Origin: Prolixibacteraceae bacterium
GTDB taxonomy: Bacteria; Bacteroidota; Bacteroidia; Bacteroidales; Prolixibacteraceae
DNA length: 64,000 bases
Direction: 5' to 3'
Assembly: GCA_023229575.1 (NCBI GenBank)
Contig: JALNYZ010000012.1
Location: 1 to 64,000 of the forward strand
Every line of letters starts with the position of its first letter. The first letter of the stretch is position 1. Made by a program: the position numbers and the translations under genes. The notes below the pieces were generated by a model. It did not search any database. It was not told the DNA's origin and saw nothing but the letters and a program-made list of their open reading frames with translations. Shown one piece after another: positions 51,341 to 61,466 of the stretch.

Positions 51341-53710
51341 ATGAAAAAGATGGGTATCGTTTTGAATAAAATTCGTTGGAATAAAATAATTTCCGGATTA
51401 TTTCTATTTATTGTTTTTTTTGTCTGCCATGAATTATCGGGTCAGACTTCTGATGGAACAGTTCACAACTTCCTGCAAAAAGATTTTTACAACGGGTCGG
51501 ATATCCGTATTACGTTCCTAAAAGAAAATATAATAAGAATCCAGCTTATTACCCAAGGTGGTAAATTCAATGAAACCGGGCTTAACCGTTATGGGTTTAT
51601 TCAAGATCTGAATACGGGTCAATTGAATGTCAATATTTCAAGGTTGAAAAATGGTTTCTCCGCTGAAACGTCACGTCTCAAAATAAAAGGAAATGGTTTG
51701 ACAGGGGAAATTGTCGTGACCGATCCTCAGGGTAAGAAAATTCTTCTGAAGCAGATTGATGCAGATTTAAAACAGAATTCCGGCAAAGTTGTATTCAGGG
51801 CTGACAAATCTGAAAACTGGATCGGATTTGGCGACCAGTCGCGTGAGAGGCTATACCATCGGGGCTTTATTGCCGATTGTTATGTACGGAATGTAAAGTC
51901 GTATATTCCGGTTCCCTTTTTTATGTCCACGCTTGGCGTTGGTGTTCTGGTGAATACAACAAAAAGGATTGTTTTTGACATGTGCAAAAGTGATACGGAC
52001 CGATACTCCTGGTCAGATGAAAGTGGAAATCTTGACTACTATGTGATCGTAGGCGAAGGATATCATGAACTTCTGGACTCCTATACAGAGTTAACCGGCA
52101 AACCAAAACTTCCTCCTGAATGGGCTTTCGGACTTTGGTATGTTTGCCGCACCCAGGCGAATGATTACGAAGCGGTAAATGACGCTTTAAATTTCAGGAG
52201 AGAAGGGATTCCGTGTGATGTGATTGGGTTAGAGCCAGGGTGGATGGAAAAGGATTATGACTTTTCGACAATGAAAAAGTGGAATAATCAAAGATTCCCT
52301 ATTCCTTATTATGCGTTGAACGGGCCTTATAACTTTATTAACTCCATCAAGCGGATGGGTTTCAAAGTCGAATTATGGTTGTGCAACGACTACGATCTTA
52401 CCCATGAAGAGGAACGGCGAATAAACCGGAATAAAGCCGGAAGTTTCGAAAAACATCCAAAAGTAGGAGGGGTTCATGATTTGGAAGTTGACGAGCATTT
52501 GGCCCAGCCCAAGTACTTAGACAATATGACCAAAAGGGAAGAACCATGGTTCGACCATTTGAAAAAATTTGTGGACCAAGGTATTGATTTTTTCAAACAG
52601 GATGGGGCAAATCAGGTGAATGACCATCCAGACAGGCTATGGGGAAATGGTATGCCTGACGCGGAAATACATAACCTTTATCCACTGTTGTATGCACGTC
52701 AGATGTATGAAGGGTTCAAAACCTATACGAATCGCCGTCCCGTGGTTTTTACCCCATGTGGATGGACTGGATTCCAATCCTGGGCAGGAACCTGGACCGG
52801 AGATACGGGAGGAAGGTTGGCTACCCTTGGTGCAATGCTTAACACTTCCATCATCGGACATGCATGGTCGACCAACGACATGGAAGTTACTCAAAAGGAA
52901 GGCATCCATTTTGGCTATCTGCAACCCTGGAGCCAGATTAATAGCTGGAACTATTTCAGGATGCCCTGGATTCAGGGGGCGGAACTTTTGGCCATGCATA
53001 AATACTATGGGCAATTGAGGTCGAGGCTTATTCCCTATTTATATTCATGGGCGAATTATTCCACGAAAACGGGATGGCCAATGCTGGTTCCGCTGACGCT
53101 TGAATTTCCTGACGATAATAACTGCCGCGAAAATCTTCACCAATACTTGCTGGGCAGGGACTTAATGGTTGGAATTTATAACCGGGATATGTACTTCCCG
53201 GCTGGAAAATGGAAAGATTACTGGACCGGTGAGGTAATAACCGGACTTCAGGAGAAAAAAATTACGTGGCCCGATGACCGGGGAGGGTCTCTTTATATTC
53301 GTTCCGGAGGGATTGTTCCGTTCGGCCCGGTTATGCAATACAGGGGCGAAAAGCCAATGAATGAAGTTACCCTTTACATTTTTCCGGACGAAAAAGAGTC
53401 GGCCTTTGACCTTTATGAAGATGACGGATTCAGTTTTGAACACCTTAAGGGCAAATATTCCATTACCCGCATATCTGCAAAAATTGAAAATAACGAATCA
53501 GTTGTTACGATTGGGGCGACTGAAGGTGATTTTGATGGAAAGGCCAAAGACCGAATCTGGAAATTGGTAATGCATTGTGATAAGAAACCTGTGTCTGTTT
53601 CGTACAATGATAAACTATGTCCCCGGGAAGATTATTCGTGGGATGAAATCAGAAAGGAAGTGACCATGAAGGGAATTATTGTCCCTGTCGTCGCAAAAAT
53701 TAAAAACTAA
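51341..53710 (+). CDS. GH31 alpha-glycosidase
   Basis: 789 aa from the ATG at 51341. Signal helix (ISGLFLFIVFFVCHELSGQ), N-terminal beta-sandwich, then the (beta/alpha)8 barrel with WAFGLWYVCRTQANDYEAVND, nucleophile region IDFFKQDGANQVND and acid/base TWTGDTGG. The C-terminal sandwich with EDDGFSFEHLKGKYS completes it. Alpha-glucosidase, xylosidase and galactosidase types exist in GH31. WxR-type subfamily clues are not decisive. Follows the fucosidases after a short gap. Confidence 0.9.
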   Translation: MKKMGIVLNKIRWNKIISGLFLFIVFFVCHELSGQTSDGTVHNFLQKDFYNGSDIRITFLKENIIRIQLITQGGKFNETGLNRYGFIQDLNTGQLNVNISRLKNGFSAETSRLKIKGNGLTGEIVVTDPQGKKILLKQIDADLKQNSGKVVFRADKSENWIGFGDQSRERLYHRGFIADCYVRNVKSYIPVPFFMSTLGVGVLVNTTKRIVFDMCKSDTDRYSWSDESGNLDYYVIVGEGYHELLDSYTELTGKPKLPPEWAFGLWYVCRTQANDYEAVNDALNFRREGIPCDVIGLEPGWMEKDYDFSTMKKWNNQRFPIPYYALNGPYNFINSIKRMGFKVELWLCNDYDLTHEEERRINRNKAGSFEKHPKVGGVHDLEVDEHLAQPKYLDNMTKREEPWFDHLKKFVDQGIDFFKQDGANQVNDHPDRLWGNGMPDAEIHNLYPLLYARQMYEGFKTYTNRRPVVFTPCGWTGFQSWAGTWTGDTGGRLATLGAMLNTSIIGHAWSTNDMEVTQKEGIHFGYLQPWSQINSWNYFRMPWIQGAELLAMHKYYGQLRSRLIPYLYSWANYSTKTGWPMLVPLTLEFPDDNNCRENLHQYLLGRDLMVGIYNRDMYFPAGKWKDYWTGEVITGLQEKKITWPDDRGGSLYIRSGGIVPFGPVMQYRGEKPMNEVTLYIFPDEKESAFDLYEDDGFSFEHLKGKYSITRISAKIENNESVVTIGATEGDFDGKAKDRIWKLVMHCDKKPVSVSYNDKLCPREDYSWDEIRKEVTMKGIIVPVVAKIKN

Positions 53711-53854
53711 AAATAGGCTTTCAGGAAAATTTTAGCGCATGCCCTTTGTGGTTATAACGAATCATTTAGGTTAAATATGAAACCCTTGAACGCTATTCGG
53801 AATTCAATTGACTGGAATAAAGTACCAATGTAATAAACCCTCAGACCTATAAAG

Positions 53855-55597
53855 ATGAAAAGTATACTGTTCCTAATTTCAATTGTGTTTTCTACCGTTT
53901 TAATGGCCCAGGAAACCACGGTACGGGTTGTCAACTTCAATAAAATTAAAACGATTAACAACCTGTTTTATTTGGATGAGGATAAAGTCCCCTACACGGG
54001 GAGGTGTGAACTATTTTACCCAAATGGAAATAAAAGCAAAGAGCTGTCGGTCAGGAACGGCCAATACGATGGATTGACCACCCGATTTTATGAGAACGGA
54101 CAAAAATCTTATGAAGCAAACTATAAACTTGGAATCCTGGATGGCCCATGTTCGTCCTGGTATCTCAACGGCTGTAAAAAACTGGAATTTAGCTACCTGG
54201 CTGGGGAGATAACAGGGAAGTACATCAAATGGAATTATAAGGGACATAAAATTTTTGAAAAGGATTATGCCCAGGGCAACCAAAATTTGGCCGATAAAAT
54301 AGGTATCTACTCGGAACAGGACATACTTAGTAAAAGGGAAAAGCTGATACAACACATCTGGGGTGAAAAGGGTTGGCCAGTCAATCGGGTTGTTGACAGC
54401 ATCGAAACCAACATAACCTACATAGAATCAGGAAAAACGCCTTACCAGGTACTCTATAATTCTTCCGGAAACCTGAAACAAATTGACAGGTACAAAGTTT
54501 TCCTGCCAAATTCGTTTGTTTCAAAGGTTTATCATTTCCGTCCCATTAAAAGTATCAACAAAGTATTTCTATATCATGCGGGCCATGGGACGAATTTTCA
54601 TGTTGAAGATTGTAAAAGAAATAACAACGGAAATGAGCCAGGCCTGGTTATCCCATGGTTGTTAAGGGAAGGTTATGATGTAATAGCCTTCATGATGCCG
54701 CTTAATGGCAATGACCAGCCCACCATCGAAATAGGCCATCGTGTTGGACAAATAAAATTTCCGTCAGGCACCGTGGGGCACGACCTGATGTTCGATTACC
54801 TGGACCACCCTTATGCTTACTTTATTGAAGACATGGTGGCAACTGTAAACTATTTGAAGAAGAATTACAAATTCAGCGACTACTATTTGATGGGGCTCTC
54901 GGGTGGGGGTTGGACAACCACCTTATATGCCGCAATTGATCCACGGATTAAATACAGCTTTCCTGTTGCGGGTTCTATTCCAACCTACCTGAGAAAAGGC
55001 ACCAGCTCCATGGGAGATGCAGAACAAGGCTCTTCTGACGAGTATGACCCGGAAGGTTTGTACACCATTGCAAATTTTGAGGAATTGTATGTACTAGGTG
55101 CCTACGGGGAAAACAGGCGGCAGATCCAGATATTGAACGAATTTGACAATTGCTGTTTTTCTGGAATAACATACCTCAATTGGGTTGATAATGTAAAAGC
55201 AACAATGAAGAAATTAGGTAAAGGGGAGTATGACTTTTATTTTGAACAGGATACAAAAACACACAAAGTATCAAAAATTGCCATGGATGTCATATTGTCG
55301 TCCATTAAAGATCACAAGCTCGAGTTGCTCAACGAACCGCCAAATGTTGCAGTTGCCGGGAAAGAATATTCATTCAAACCGGTGGTCAAAAATGCCGAAG
55401 ATTGCAAACCTGGTCAGGACCTGCTCTATAGCCTGGTAGTAAAACCTTCATGGTTGACGGTCAACCCGCATTCAGGTATTTTATCCGGGAAACCATCGCA
55501 GGCAAATGCAGGCGACACGATCTATTCGTTCAAAGTGGTAGATGGTAGCGGAGGATTTATAATCAGGGATGTGAAAATTAGTGTTTTGCCCCAATAG
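53855..55597 (+). CDS. YwqK-repeat / alpha-beta hydrolase / Ig-like fusion, exported
   Basis: 580 aa with a signal peptide (1-18). Residues about 40-140 contain YwqK/MORN-like repeats (YPNGNKSKELSVRNGQYDGL, FYENGQKSYEANYKLGILDGP, WYLNGCKKLEFSYLAG). About 195-480 is an alpha/beta-hydrolase domain with GLSGGGW, Ser349 being the probable nucleophile. The last 95 residues form a putative Ig/cadherin-like domain (EPPNVAVAGKEYSFKP ... PHSGILSGKPSQANAGD). An esterase acting on acylated glycan is a natural guess; the repeat part may bind it. Confidence 0.7.
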   Translation: MKSILFLISIVFSTVLMAQETTVRVVNFNKIKTINNLFYLDEDKVPYTGRCELFYPNGNKSKELSVRNGQYDGLTTRFYENGQKSYEANYKLGILDGPCSSWYLNGCKKLEFSYLAGEITGKYIKWNYKGHKIFEKDYAQGNQNLADKIGIYSEQDILSKREKLIQHIWGEKGWPVNRVVDSIETNITYIESGKTPYQVLYNSSGNLKQIDRYKVFLPNSFVSKVYHFRPIKSINKVFLYHAGHGTNFHVEDCKRNNNGNEPGLVIPWLLREGYDVIAFMMPLNGNDQPTIEIGHRVGQIKFPSGTVGHDLMFDYLDHPYAYFIEDMVATVNYLKKNYKFSDYYLMGLSGGGWTTTLYAAIDPRIKYSFPVAGSIPTYLRKGTSSMGDAEQGSSDEYDPEGLYTIANFEELYVLGAYGENRRQIQILNEFDNCCFSGITYLNWVDNVKATMKKLGKGEYDFYFEQDTKTHKVSKIAMDVILSSIKDHKLELLNEPPNVAVAGKEYSFKPVVKNAEDCKPGQDLLYSLVVKPSWLTVNPHSGILSGKPSQANAGDTIYSFKVVDGSGGFIIRDVKISVLPQ

Positions 55598-55674
55598 TGT
55601 GTGTTTGAACTAAAGGCACTATTAAATTTGTCGCAAATACCTATTAAACAACAACATAAACTTCAAAACAGAAC

Positions 55675-56718
55675 ATGAAATCTGATAATTTTTCCCGCCG
55701 TAATTTTCTTAAAACATCGGCCATAACCTCGGGCCTGGCTGCTGTAAGCCCGCTAGGCCTTGCTGACACCTTGCCGGTTCAGGATGCCGTTGCCCGTAAA
55801 TTGCCCCGCGAAGTGTGGGTCACTTCGGTTTCCATGTCTGGGTTACGTGCCGAAACACCCGGAATCATGGTTGATGAAATTGTTCGTGTTTTGAATGATC
55901 ATGTCCCCCATTATCAGCCGGATATCATCTGTCTGCCTGAAACTTTCGCAACCTCGCACTTGCCCAAATCAACCCCATGGGCCCAAAAACTGGGAATTTG
56001 CGAAAAGGTGTTGCAACAATTCTCCAACCTGGCCAAACAGTCCGGTTGCTACCTGATTTGTCCGGTCTATACCTCTGAAGGTGGAAAGATCTACAATTCA
56101 GCGGTAATATTTGATCGGGGCGGCAACAAAATCGGCGCATACCGGAAAATATACCTGACAGATTATGAGATTGAATCAGGTCTGACGCCAGGGCCATTAA
56201 CCCCTCCTGTCTTTCAGACTGATTTCGGAAAGATAGGGATCCAAATTTGTTTTGATATTGAGTGGAAAGCCGGATGGGAAAAGTTAAGGGAACAAGGGGC
56301 TGAGATCGTTTTCTGGCCATCGGCATTTACAGGTGGGCAGTTGGTCAATACCAAGGCATGGGAGAATAAGTACGTTGTAGTTTCAAGTCCATGGTACAAT
56401 CCTTCTAAAATATGTGACATCTCAGGGACAGTTATCTCGGATACCGGGATGTGGGACAAAAACCTGGTTTGTGCGCCGGTGAACCTTGAGAAAGTACTTA
56501 TTCACCGCTATCCATTTAACAGGCATTTTGATAAAATCAGGGAAAAATATGGACGAAAAGTGAGGATAACCACCTTTTTTGAAGAGGACTGGTCGGTCAT
56601 TGAAAGCCTTTCACCTGAGGTATTTGTCGCCGATATTTTGAAAGAATTCAATATCCCGACCCATGAACAATATATCCGTGGATCCGAAGCTGTTCAGATT
56701 AAAGCCAGGAAGGGCTGA
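55675..56718 (+). CDS. Tat-exported carbon-nitrogen hydrolase (nitrilase superfamily)
   Basis: 347 aa. Twin-arginine signal SRRNFLKTSAITSGLAAVS. Catalytic Glu89 (CLPETFA), Lys158 (AYRKIYL) and Cys192 (IQICFDIEW) form the nitrilase triad. The family cleaves C-N bonds in amides, ureas or nitriles. Export with polysaccharide genes suggests an amide on the glycan, such as an acyl-amino sugar or amidated uronate, but this is inference. Confidence 0.82.
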   Translation: MKSDNFSRRNFLKTSAITSGLAAVSPLGLADTLPVQDAVARKLPREVWVTSVSMSGLRAETPGIMVDEIVRVLNDHVPHYQPDIICLPETFATSHLPKSTPWAQKLGICEKVLQQFSNLAKQSGCYLICPVYTSEGGKIYNSAVIFDRGGNKIGAYRKIYLTDYEIESGLTPGPLTPPVFQTDFGKIGIQICFDIEWKAGWEKLREQGAEIVFWPSAFTGGQLVNTKAWENKYVVVSSPWYNPSKICDISGTVISDTGMWDKNLVCAPVNLEKVLIHRYPFNRHFDKIREKYGRKVRITTFFEEDWSVIESLSPEVFVADILKEFNIPTHEQYIRGSEAVQIKARKG

Positions 56719-56801
56719 ATTTCAGATTTCACATGGAAGCCACCTGTTTCAATTGATTCCATTTTTGCATAACTCAAAATTAATTTAGATACATAATTGT
56801 C

Positions 56802-58805
56802 ATGAAGTATTTCGTTTTGGTAATTGTAATGGCGTTCTGTACAGTCTCCTTTGGTGAAACCACCCAAGAGAAACCCATGTTGAAAGTCGTTAATGAAGCC
56901 CTCGGTTTTTCATTGCGGCAATATCTCCGCATGGCTGAAAAATATGCCGGAAATGACAGCATCCTTCCAAGGTCGTTTGTAAAGGGTGAAATGACTTCTT
57001 CCAACTCACGTTGGTGGTGCAGTGGTTTTTTCCCGGGATCGCTTTGGTACCTGTATGAATACAGCAAAGATAAGAGGGTACTTGACTATGCACGTCAGTA
57101 TACTGCACGGGTCGAGCGGGAAAAGTACACCACGAATAACCATGATGTTGGCTTTATACTCTATTGCAGTTTCGGAAACGGTTTGCGCCTGACAGGTGAT
57201 GCAGCTTACAAAAATGTGCTCCTGACAGGGGCAAAATCCTTGTCAACACGCTATAACCCGAAGATTGGCCTGGTCCGATCCTGGGATTTCAACAAAGATA
57301 AATGGCACTACCCTGTGATCATTGATAACATGATGAACCTTGAGTTGCTGCTTTGGGCCTCTAAGAATTCTAACGATCAATCATTTAATAAAATCGCAGT
57401 TTCACATGCAGATAAGACCATGTTGCATCATTACCGTCCGGATTACAGTTGTTACCATGTTGTATCCTATGACACGATAACCGGTATGCCTCATAAAAAA
57501 CAGACTTTCCAGGGGTACTCCGATGGATCATCATGGAGCCGTGGCCAAGCCTGGGGTCTTTACGGTTACACAATGATGTACCGCAAGACGAAAGATGTGC
57601 GCTATCTTGCACAGGCACAGTCTATCGCAAAATATTTAATTGACCATCCGCGGATGCCGAAAGACTACATTCCTTACTGGGATTTTGATGCCCCGGACAT
57701 ACCGAATGCATTGAGGGATGCATCTGCAGGTGCATTGATGGCATCGGCCTTGATCGAGTTAAGTCAATATGTGGGGAAAAGCCTTTCGGAAAAATACCTG
57801 GAAGTTGCCGCGAAACAGATCCGTACGCTGGCATCACCTGAATATACTGCCGGGATTGGTGAAAATGGTAATTTTATTTTAAAGCACAGTGTAGGGTCGT
57901 TACCTGCCAAATCAGAAGTTGATACCCCATTGACCTATGCCGATTATTACTACCTGGAAGCATTGTTAAAGTACAAAAAACTGATATTGGATAGTCGTGC
58001 CCGGGAAGTTCAGCGGCCTGCCATTTGGGGCATTGCGAAAATGACCTTTCTGGTGAGCGATTTTCAGGTAGCCAGGGATTATTACGGCAAGTTTCTTGGC
58101 TTCGATGAAGCTTTTTCCTATCCTTCCGGTTTGGGAAAAGTTATCTCGTTCAAGGTAAATGACCGGCAGTTCCTTGAATTTATTGAAGATAGGGATGCCA
58201 AAAGCAAAGCCCGTCTGGTGTCGGTATCGTTCGAGACCGAAGAGGTGGAACAGATGCGGCAATACCTGAAATCGAAAGATGTTCCTGTCCCGGAAACTAC
58301 GAAAATTGATGGGGCCGGTAACGAGGTGATAGTGGTTCATGACCAATTTGGCGTCCCGCTTGAATTCATTGACATGAAACCGAATTCACTGCACCGGAAA
58401 TCAAAAGGCAAATTTCTTTCCGACCGAAGGATATCGAAACGCATCCACCATGCCGGTTTATTTTGCAACGAGGTTTTGGACGATGATCCTTTTTATGTTG
58501 GAATTCTCGGGTTCAAAGAATTGTGGCGCTATCCTGAGGACCACAACCAGAAAGTAAAAATGAACTACCTGCATATTCCCGATTGTGTTGAAAATATTGA
58601 GCACTATCCGGCAGATGATATCAACTTCAACCATCCCTGTTTTTTGGTCGACGACATGCAGGAGACTATTTATACCCTGAAGGAACGAAAAGGGAGTAAT
58701 TCTTTGGGAAAACCCATTGTGGCCAAAGGGAAACGCTGGCTACTGAATATGACAAATTCCGACGGGATCAAAGTTGAATTTACCGAAGCCCATTGTGCAC
58801 GTTAA
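56802..58805 (+). CDS. GH88 unsaturated uronyl hydrolase fused to two VOC domains
   Basis: 667 aa, signal peptide 1-18. Residues about 25-395 are a GH88 (alpha/alpha)6 barrel: HDVGFIL (Asp115), IIDNMMNLELL (Asp175), SSWSRGQAW and TYADYYYLEALL are conserved in unsaturated glucuronyl hydrolases. Residues about 407-525 and 545-665 are two glyoxalase-fold VOC modules. The second keeps a His549/550, His611, Glu659 metal set; the first has lost the His positions. GH88 releases 4,5-unsaturated uronate from lyase products. The joined VOC module may act on that unstable sugar. Confidence 0.85.
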   Translation: MKYFVLVIVMAFCTVSFGETTQEKPMLKVVNEALGFSLRQYLRMAEKYAGNDSILPRSFVKGEMTSSNSRWWCSGFFPGSLWYLYEYSKDKRVLDYARQYTARVEREKYTTNNHDVGFILYCSFGNGLRLTGDAAYKNVLLTGAKSLSTRYNPKIGLVRSWDFNKDKWHYPVIIDNMMNLELLLWASKNSNDQSFNKIAVSHADKTMLHHYRPDYSCYHVVSYDTITGMPHKKQTFQGYSDGSSWSRGQAWGLYGYTMMYRKTKDVRYLAQAQSIAKYLIDHPRMPKDYIPYWDFDAPDIPNALRDASAGALMASALIELSQYVGKSLSEKYLEVAAKQIRTLASPEYTAGIGENGNFILKHSVGSLPAKSEVDTPLTYADYYYLEALLKYKKLILDSRAREVQRPAIWGIAKMTFLVSDFQVARDYYGKFLGFDEAFSYPSGLGKVISFKVNDRQFLEFIEDRDAKSKARLVSVSFETEEVEQMRQYLKSKDVPVPETTKIDGAGNEVIVVHDQFGVPLEFIDMKPNSLHRKSKGKFLSDRRISKRIHHAGLFCNEVLDDDPFYVGILGFKELWRYPEDHNQKVKMNYLHIPDCVENIEHYPADDINFNHPCFLVDDMQETIYTLKERKGSNSLGKPIVAKGKRWLLNMTNSDGIKVEFTEAHCAR

Positions 58806-58840
58806 AACATGAAATTTTTACTAATATGATTCCGATAAAC

Positions 58841-60280
58841 ATGAAAAACAGACGCAGGGACTTTTTAAAACTGGCAGGTTTAACCGGTCTTGGCATTGCT
58901 GGTGGAGGTTTATCCAAAGGATTTGCCTCAGATAGTAAATGCATTGAGGAGCCAAATCTTCCCCAACTTATCAAACAATACGGGCAACTGCACGAACAGC
59001 GGTTTAACATGTCTGGATTTGCAGCGCCTAAGATTAGCAACGTCCGGGTAGGGATCATCGGTCTTGGACAGCGTGGCCCTTCCCATGTGCAGCGGATGAG
59101 TATCATCGAAGGGGTTGAGATCAGGGCGCTTTGCGACCTTTTGCCCGAGAAGGCCGAAGCTGCAAAAAAAAATCTGGAAGGAACAGGGCACAACCCCGGG
59201 CTTTATGCAGGCGGGAGGGATGAATGGAAAAAACTGTGTGACCGGGACGATCTTGACCTTGTCATCATTACCACCCCCTGGTACATGCATGCTGAGATGG
59301 GAATATACGCTATGGAACACGGGAAGCATGTTGCCTCTGAGGTGCCGGCAGCGGGAACCATCGAAGAATGCTGGAAGTTGGTGGAAACGGCAGAGCGCAC
59401 CCGCAAACATTTCATGATGATGGAAAACGATGCCTATATGGAATTTCAGATGCTTACGCTGAACATGGCCAGGAAGGGCTTCTTCGGGGAGGTGGTACAC
59501 GGCGACTGCGCCTACAACACCAGCAAGATGAAGAATAATTTTTCGAAGTCGTTGTACTGGGACATGTGGTGGCTGAAACAGTATGCTTCCAGAAAGGGAA
59601 ACATTTACCCGACCCATGGATTGGGGCCGGTGTCCCAGATCATGGACATAAACCGGGGCGATAGCTTTGATTTTCTGGTATCTGTTGAAAGCAACGATTT
59701 CATGATGAACAGAAGGGCTATGGAACTTGCTGAAACCGATGATTTTTTCAAACCCTTCACCGGCAAGGATTACAGGGGGAACATGAATGTGACGGTTATA
59801 CGTACCAAAAAAGGGAGGACGATCATGTTACAGCACGATGCTACATCGCCTTCCCCCCATAATATAATCCATGGGATTTCAGGAACCAAAGGGACCGCTT
59901 TGTATGATCCTCAACCTCCCAGGCTTGCTACGGGAAACCATGAATGGGTTTCCCAGGAGGAATTCCAAAAGCTTAAAGAAAAATATACGCCTGAAATATT
60001 TATGAAAATGGGAACGCTGGCCAGGGACAGTGGGCATGGTGGGTCGGACCTTCTTTTAAGCTGGCGACTGATTGACTGCCTGCATAACGGACTTCCACTT
60101 GACCAGGATGTTTATGATGCTGCGAGCCTGAGCTCCGTTATACCATTGAGCGAGTGGTCGGTACGGAACCGTTCCAACTCCGTTGATATACCGGATTTCA
60201 CTGCAGGAAAATGGAGGACCAATAAACAAAATATGGATATCAACCTCGAAAAGGGTGGCAACACCAAGGTAAAAGGATAG
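58841..60280 (+). CDS. Tat-exported Gfo/Idh/MocA oxidoreductase, GH109-like
   Basis: 479 aa from the ATG at 58841 that begins the twin-arginine signal MKNRRRDFLKLAGLTGLGIA (58826 is an alternative). The Rossmann motif VRVGIIGLGQRGPSHVQRM binds NAD, VASEVPAAGTIEECWKLVETAE holds the conserved E-K/P region, and MMENDAYMEFQMLTLNMARKGFFGEVVHGDCAY plus GNIYPTHGLGP match GH109-type proteins. Those cleave glycosides through NAD-dependent oxidation and elimination at C3. Usual target is alpha-N-acetylgalactosamine, uncertain here. Confidence 0.85.
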   Translation: MKNRRRDFLKLAGLTGLGIAGGGLSKGFASDSKCIEEPNLPQLIKQYGQLHEQRFNMSGFAAPKISNVRVGIIGLGQRGPSHVQRMSIIEGVEIRALCDLLPEKAEAAKKNLEGTGHNPGLYAGGRDEWKKLCDRDDLDLVIITTPWYMHAEMGIYAMEHGKHVASEVPAAGTIEECWKLVETAERTRKHFMMMENDAYMEFQMLTLNMARKGFFGEVVHGDCAYNTSKMKNNFSKSLYWDMWWLKQYASRKGNIYPTHGLGPVSQIMDINRGDSFDFLVSVESNDFMMNRRAMELAETDDFFKPFTGKDYRGNMNVTVIRTKKGRTIMLQHDATSPSPHNIIHGISGTKGTALYDPQPPRLATGNHEWVSQEEFQKLKEKYTPEIFMKMGTLARDSGHGGSDLLLSWRLIDCLHNGLPLDQDVYDAASLSSVIPLSEWSVRNRSNSVDIPDFTAGKWRTNKQNMDINLEKGGNTKVKG

Positions 60281-60349
60281 GCCGATGTTTGAAGTGTATA
60301 ACTTTTGATTAAAATCCTGTTTTGAAATGTGTGAAACGAATACGAGAAC

Positions 60350-61450
60350 ATGAGTATGACAGACTATAAAAAGAACCCTTTTATCAAATCAGCGCCCTTG
60401 CCTGTCGACATCGTCTTCCATCCCTCCTGGTGGTTCAAACATACTGGAATATGTTTTGATGAAGATTTTTTTTACCATCCGCTCAGACGTGTAGAAGTTG
60501 AAAAACAGATGGAGTATGAACTTTATGAAAGGTTTGGACGGTTTGGTCTGGGTGCAGACAAGGGAAAAGATTTACCCATTATCGGTGCAGTGCATATAGC
60601 TGCAGGATATATCCTTTCAGAAATGCTTGGCTGCAATGTTATTTATCAACAGGACAGCGCCCCCCAGGTTATCCCTTTGGCTCAGGATCAATTGAAGATA
60701 CATGTTGAAGAAGCCTTTAAAAGCCCTGCATTCAGAAGGTTTTCAGGACTTCAGGAAAAACTGAAGGCAAAGTACGGTTACGTTACCGGCGACATCGGCT
60801 GGGGCGGAGTATTAAATACCGCTTTAGATCTGGTTGGGGAAAAAGTCTTTACTGACTTTTTTATGGAACCGGAAGAGATGAAAAAGCAATTTATTGAGCT
60901 TTCCTATCTCATTGAAAAATTTGTTGAGGGATTCTCGAAAGAAACCGGGACAAGTTCCATTTCTATAAACCGGAATGTAAGGAACATTGAAAAACCAGTC
61001 TTTCTGCACTCAGAATGCTCGCATACCATGATTTCTACCGGGCAATATGAAGAATTTTTGCTGCCGATTGATATTCAATGGAGTGAAAAATACCGTCCGT
61101 TTGGTATCCATTACTGCGGGAATGATCCCCACCGGCATGCAGAAGCCTTCGCGAAAATAAAAAATCTGGATTTTCTGGATGTGGGCTGGGGAGGGGATGT
61201 CAAAGTGCTCCGGAAATATTTGCCCAACACCTTCTTAAACATACGTTTGAACCCTGTTACGATCAATGATTGTACCGACAGCGAACTGGAAATAACGATT
61301 ACCAGATTGGTAGAGAATTCAGATAACCCTTATCTAACGGGTGTCTGCTGCATCAACATGGATGATAAGGTAGAAGATTCAAAAATCCATATCATTTTTA
61401 AAACGGTTGAAAACCTGAGACAGAGGTATCAGGAATTATGTAAAAATTAA
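60350..61450 (+). CDS. URO-D/MtaA-superfamily protein, methyltransferase-like
   Basis: 366 aa, no signal peptide, so cytoplasmic. The fold follows uroporphyrinogen decarboxylase (GQYEEFLLPIDIQWSEKYRPFGIHYCGNDPHRHAEAF), but His254-x-Cys256 with Cys333/334 (GVCC) matches the zinc site H-x-C-x(n)-C of corrinoid methyltransferases such as MtaA rather than HemE. Surrounding genes all belong to glycan breakdown. A role in handling O-methyl sugars is possible, but no corrinoid protein is encoded in the window. Confidence 0.72.
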   Translation: MSMTDYKKNPFIKSAPLPVDIVFHPSWWFKHTGICFDEDFFYHPLRRVEVEKQMEYELYERFGRFGLGADKGKDLPIIGAVHIAAGYILSEMLGCNVIYQQDSAPQVIPLAQDQLKIHVEEAFKSPAFRRFSGLQEKLKAKYGYVTGDIGWGGVLNTALDLVGEKVFTDFFMEPEEMKKQFIELSYLIEKFVEGFSKETGTSSISINRNVRNIEKPVFLHSECSHTMISTGQYEEFLLPIDIQWSEKYRPFGIHYCGNDPHRHAEAFAKIKNLDFLDVGWGGDVKVLRKYLPNTFLNIRLNPVTINDCTDSELEITITRLVENSDNPYLTGVCCINMDDKVEDSKIHIIFKTVENLRQRYQELCKN

Positions 61451-61466
61451 ATGAAAGATAAATCAT

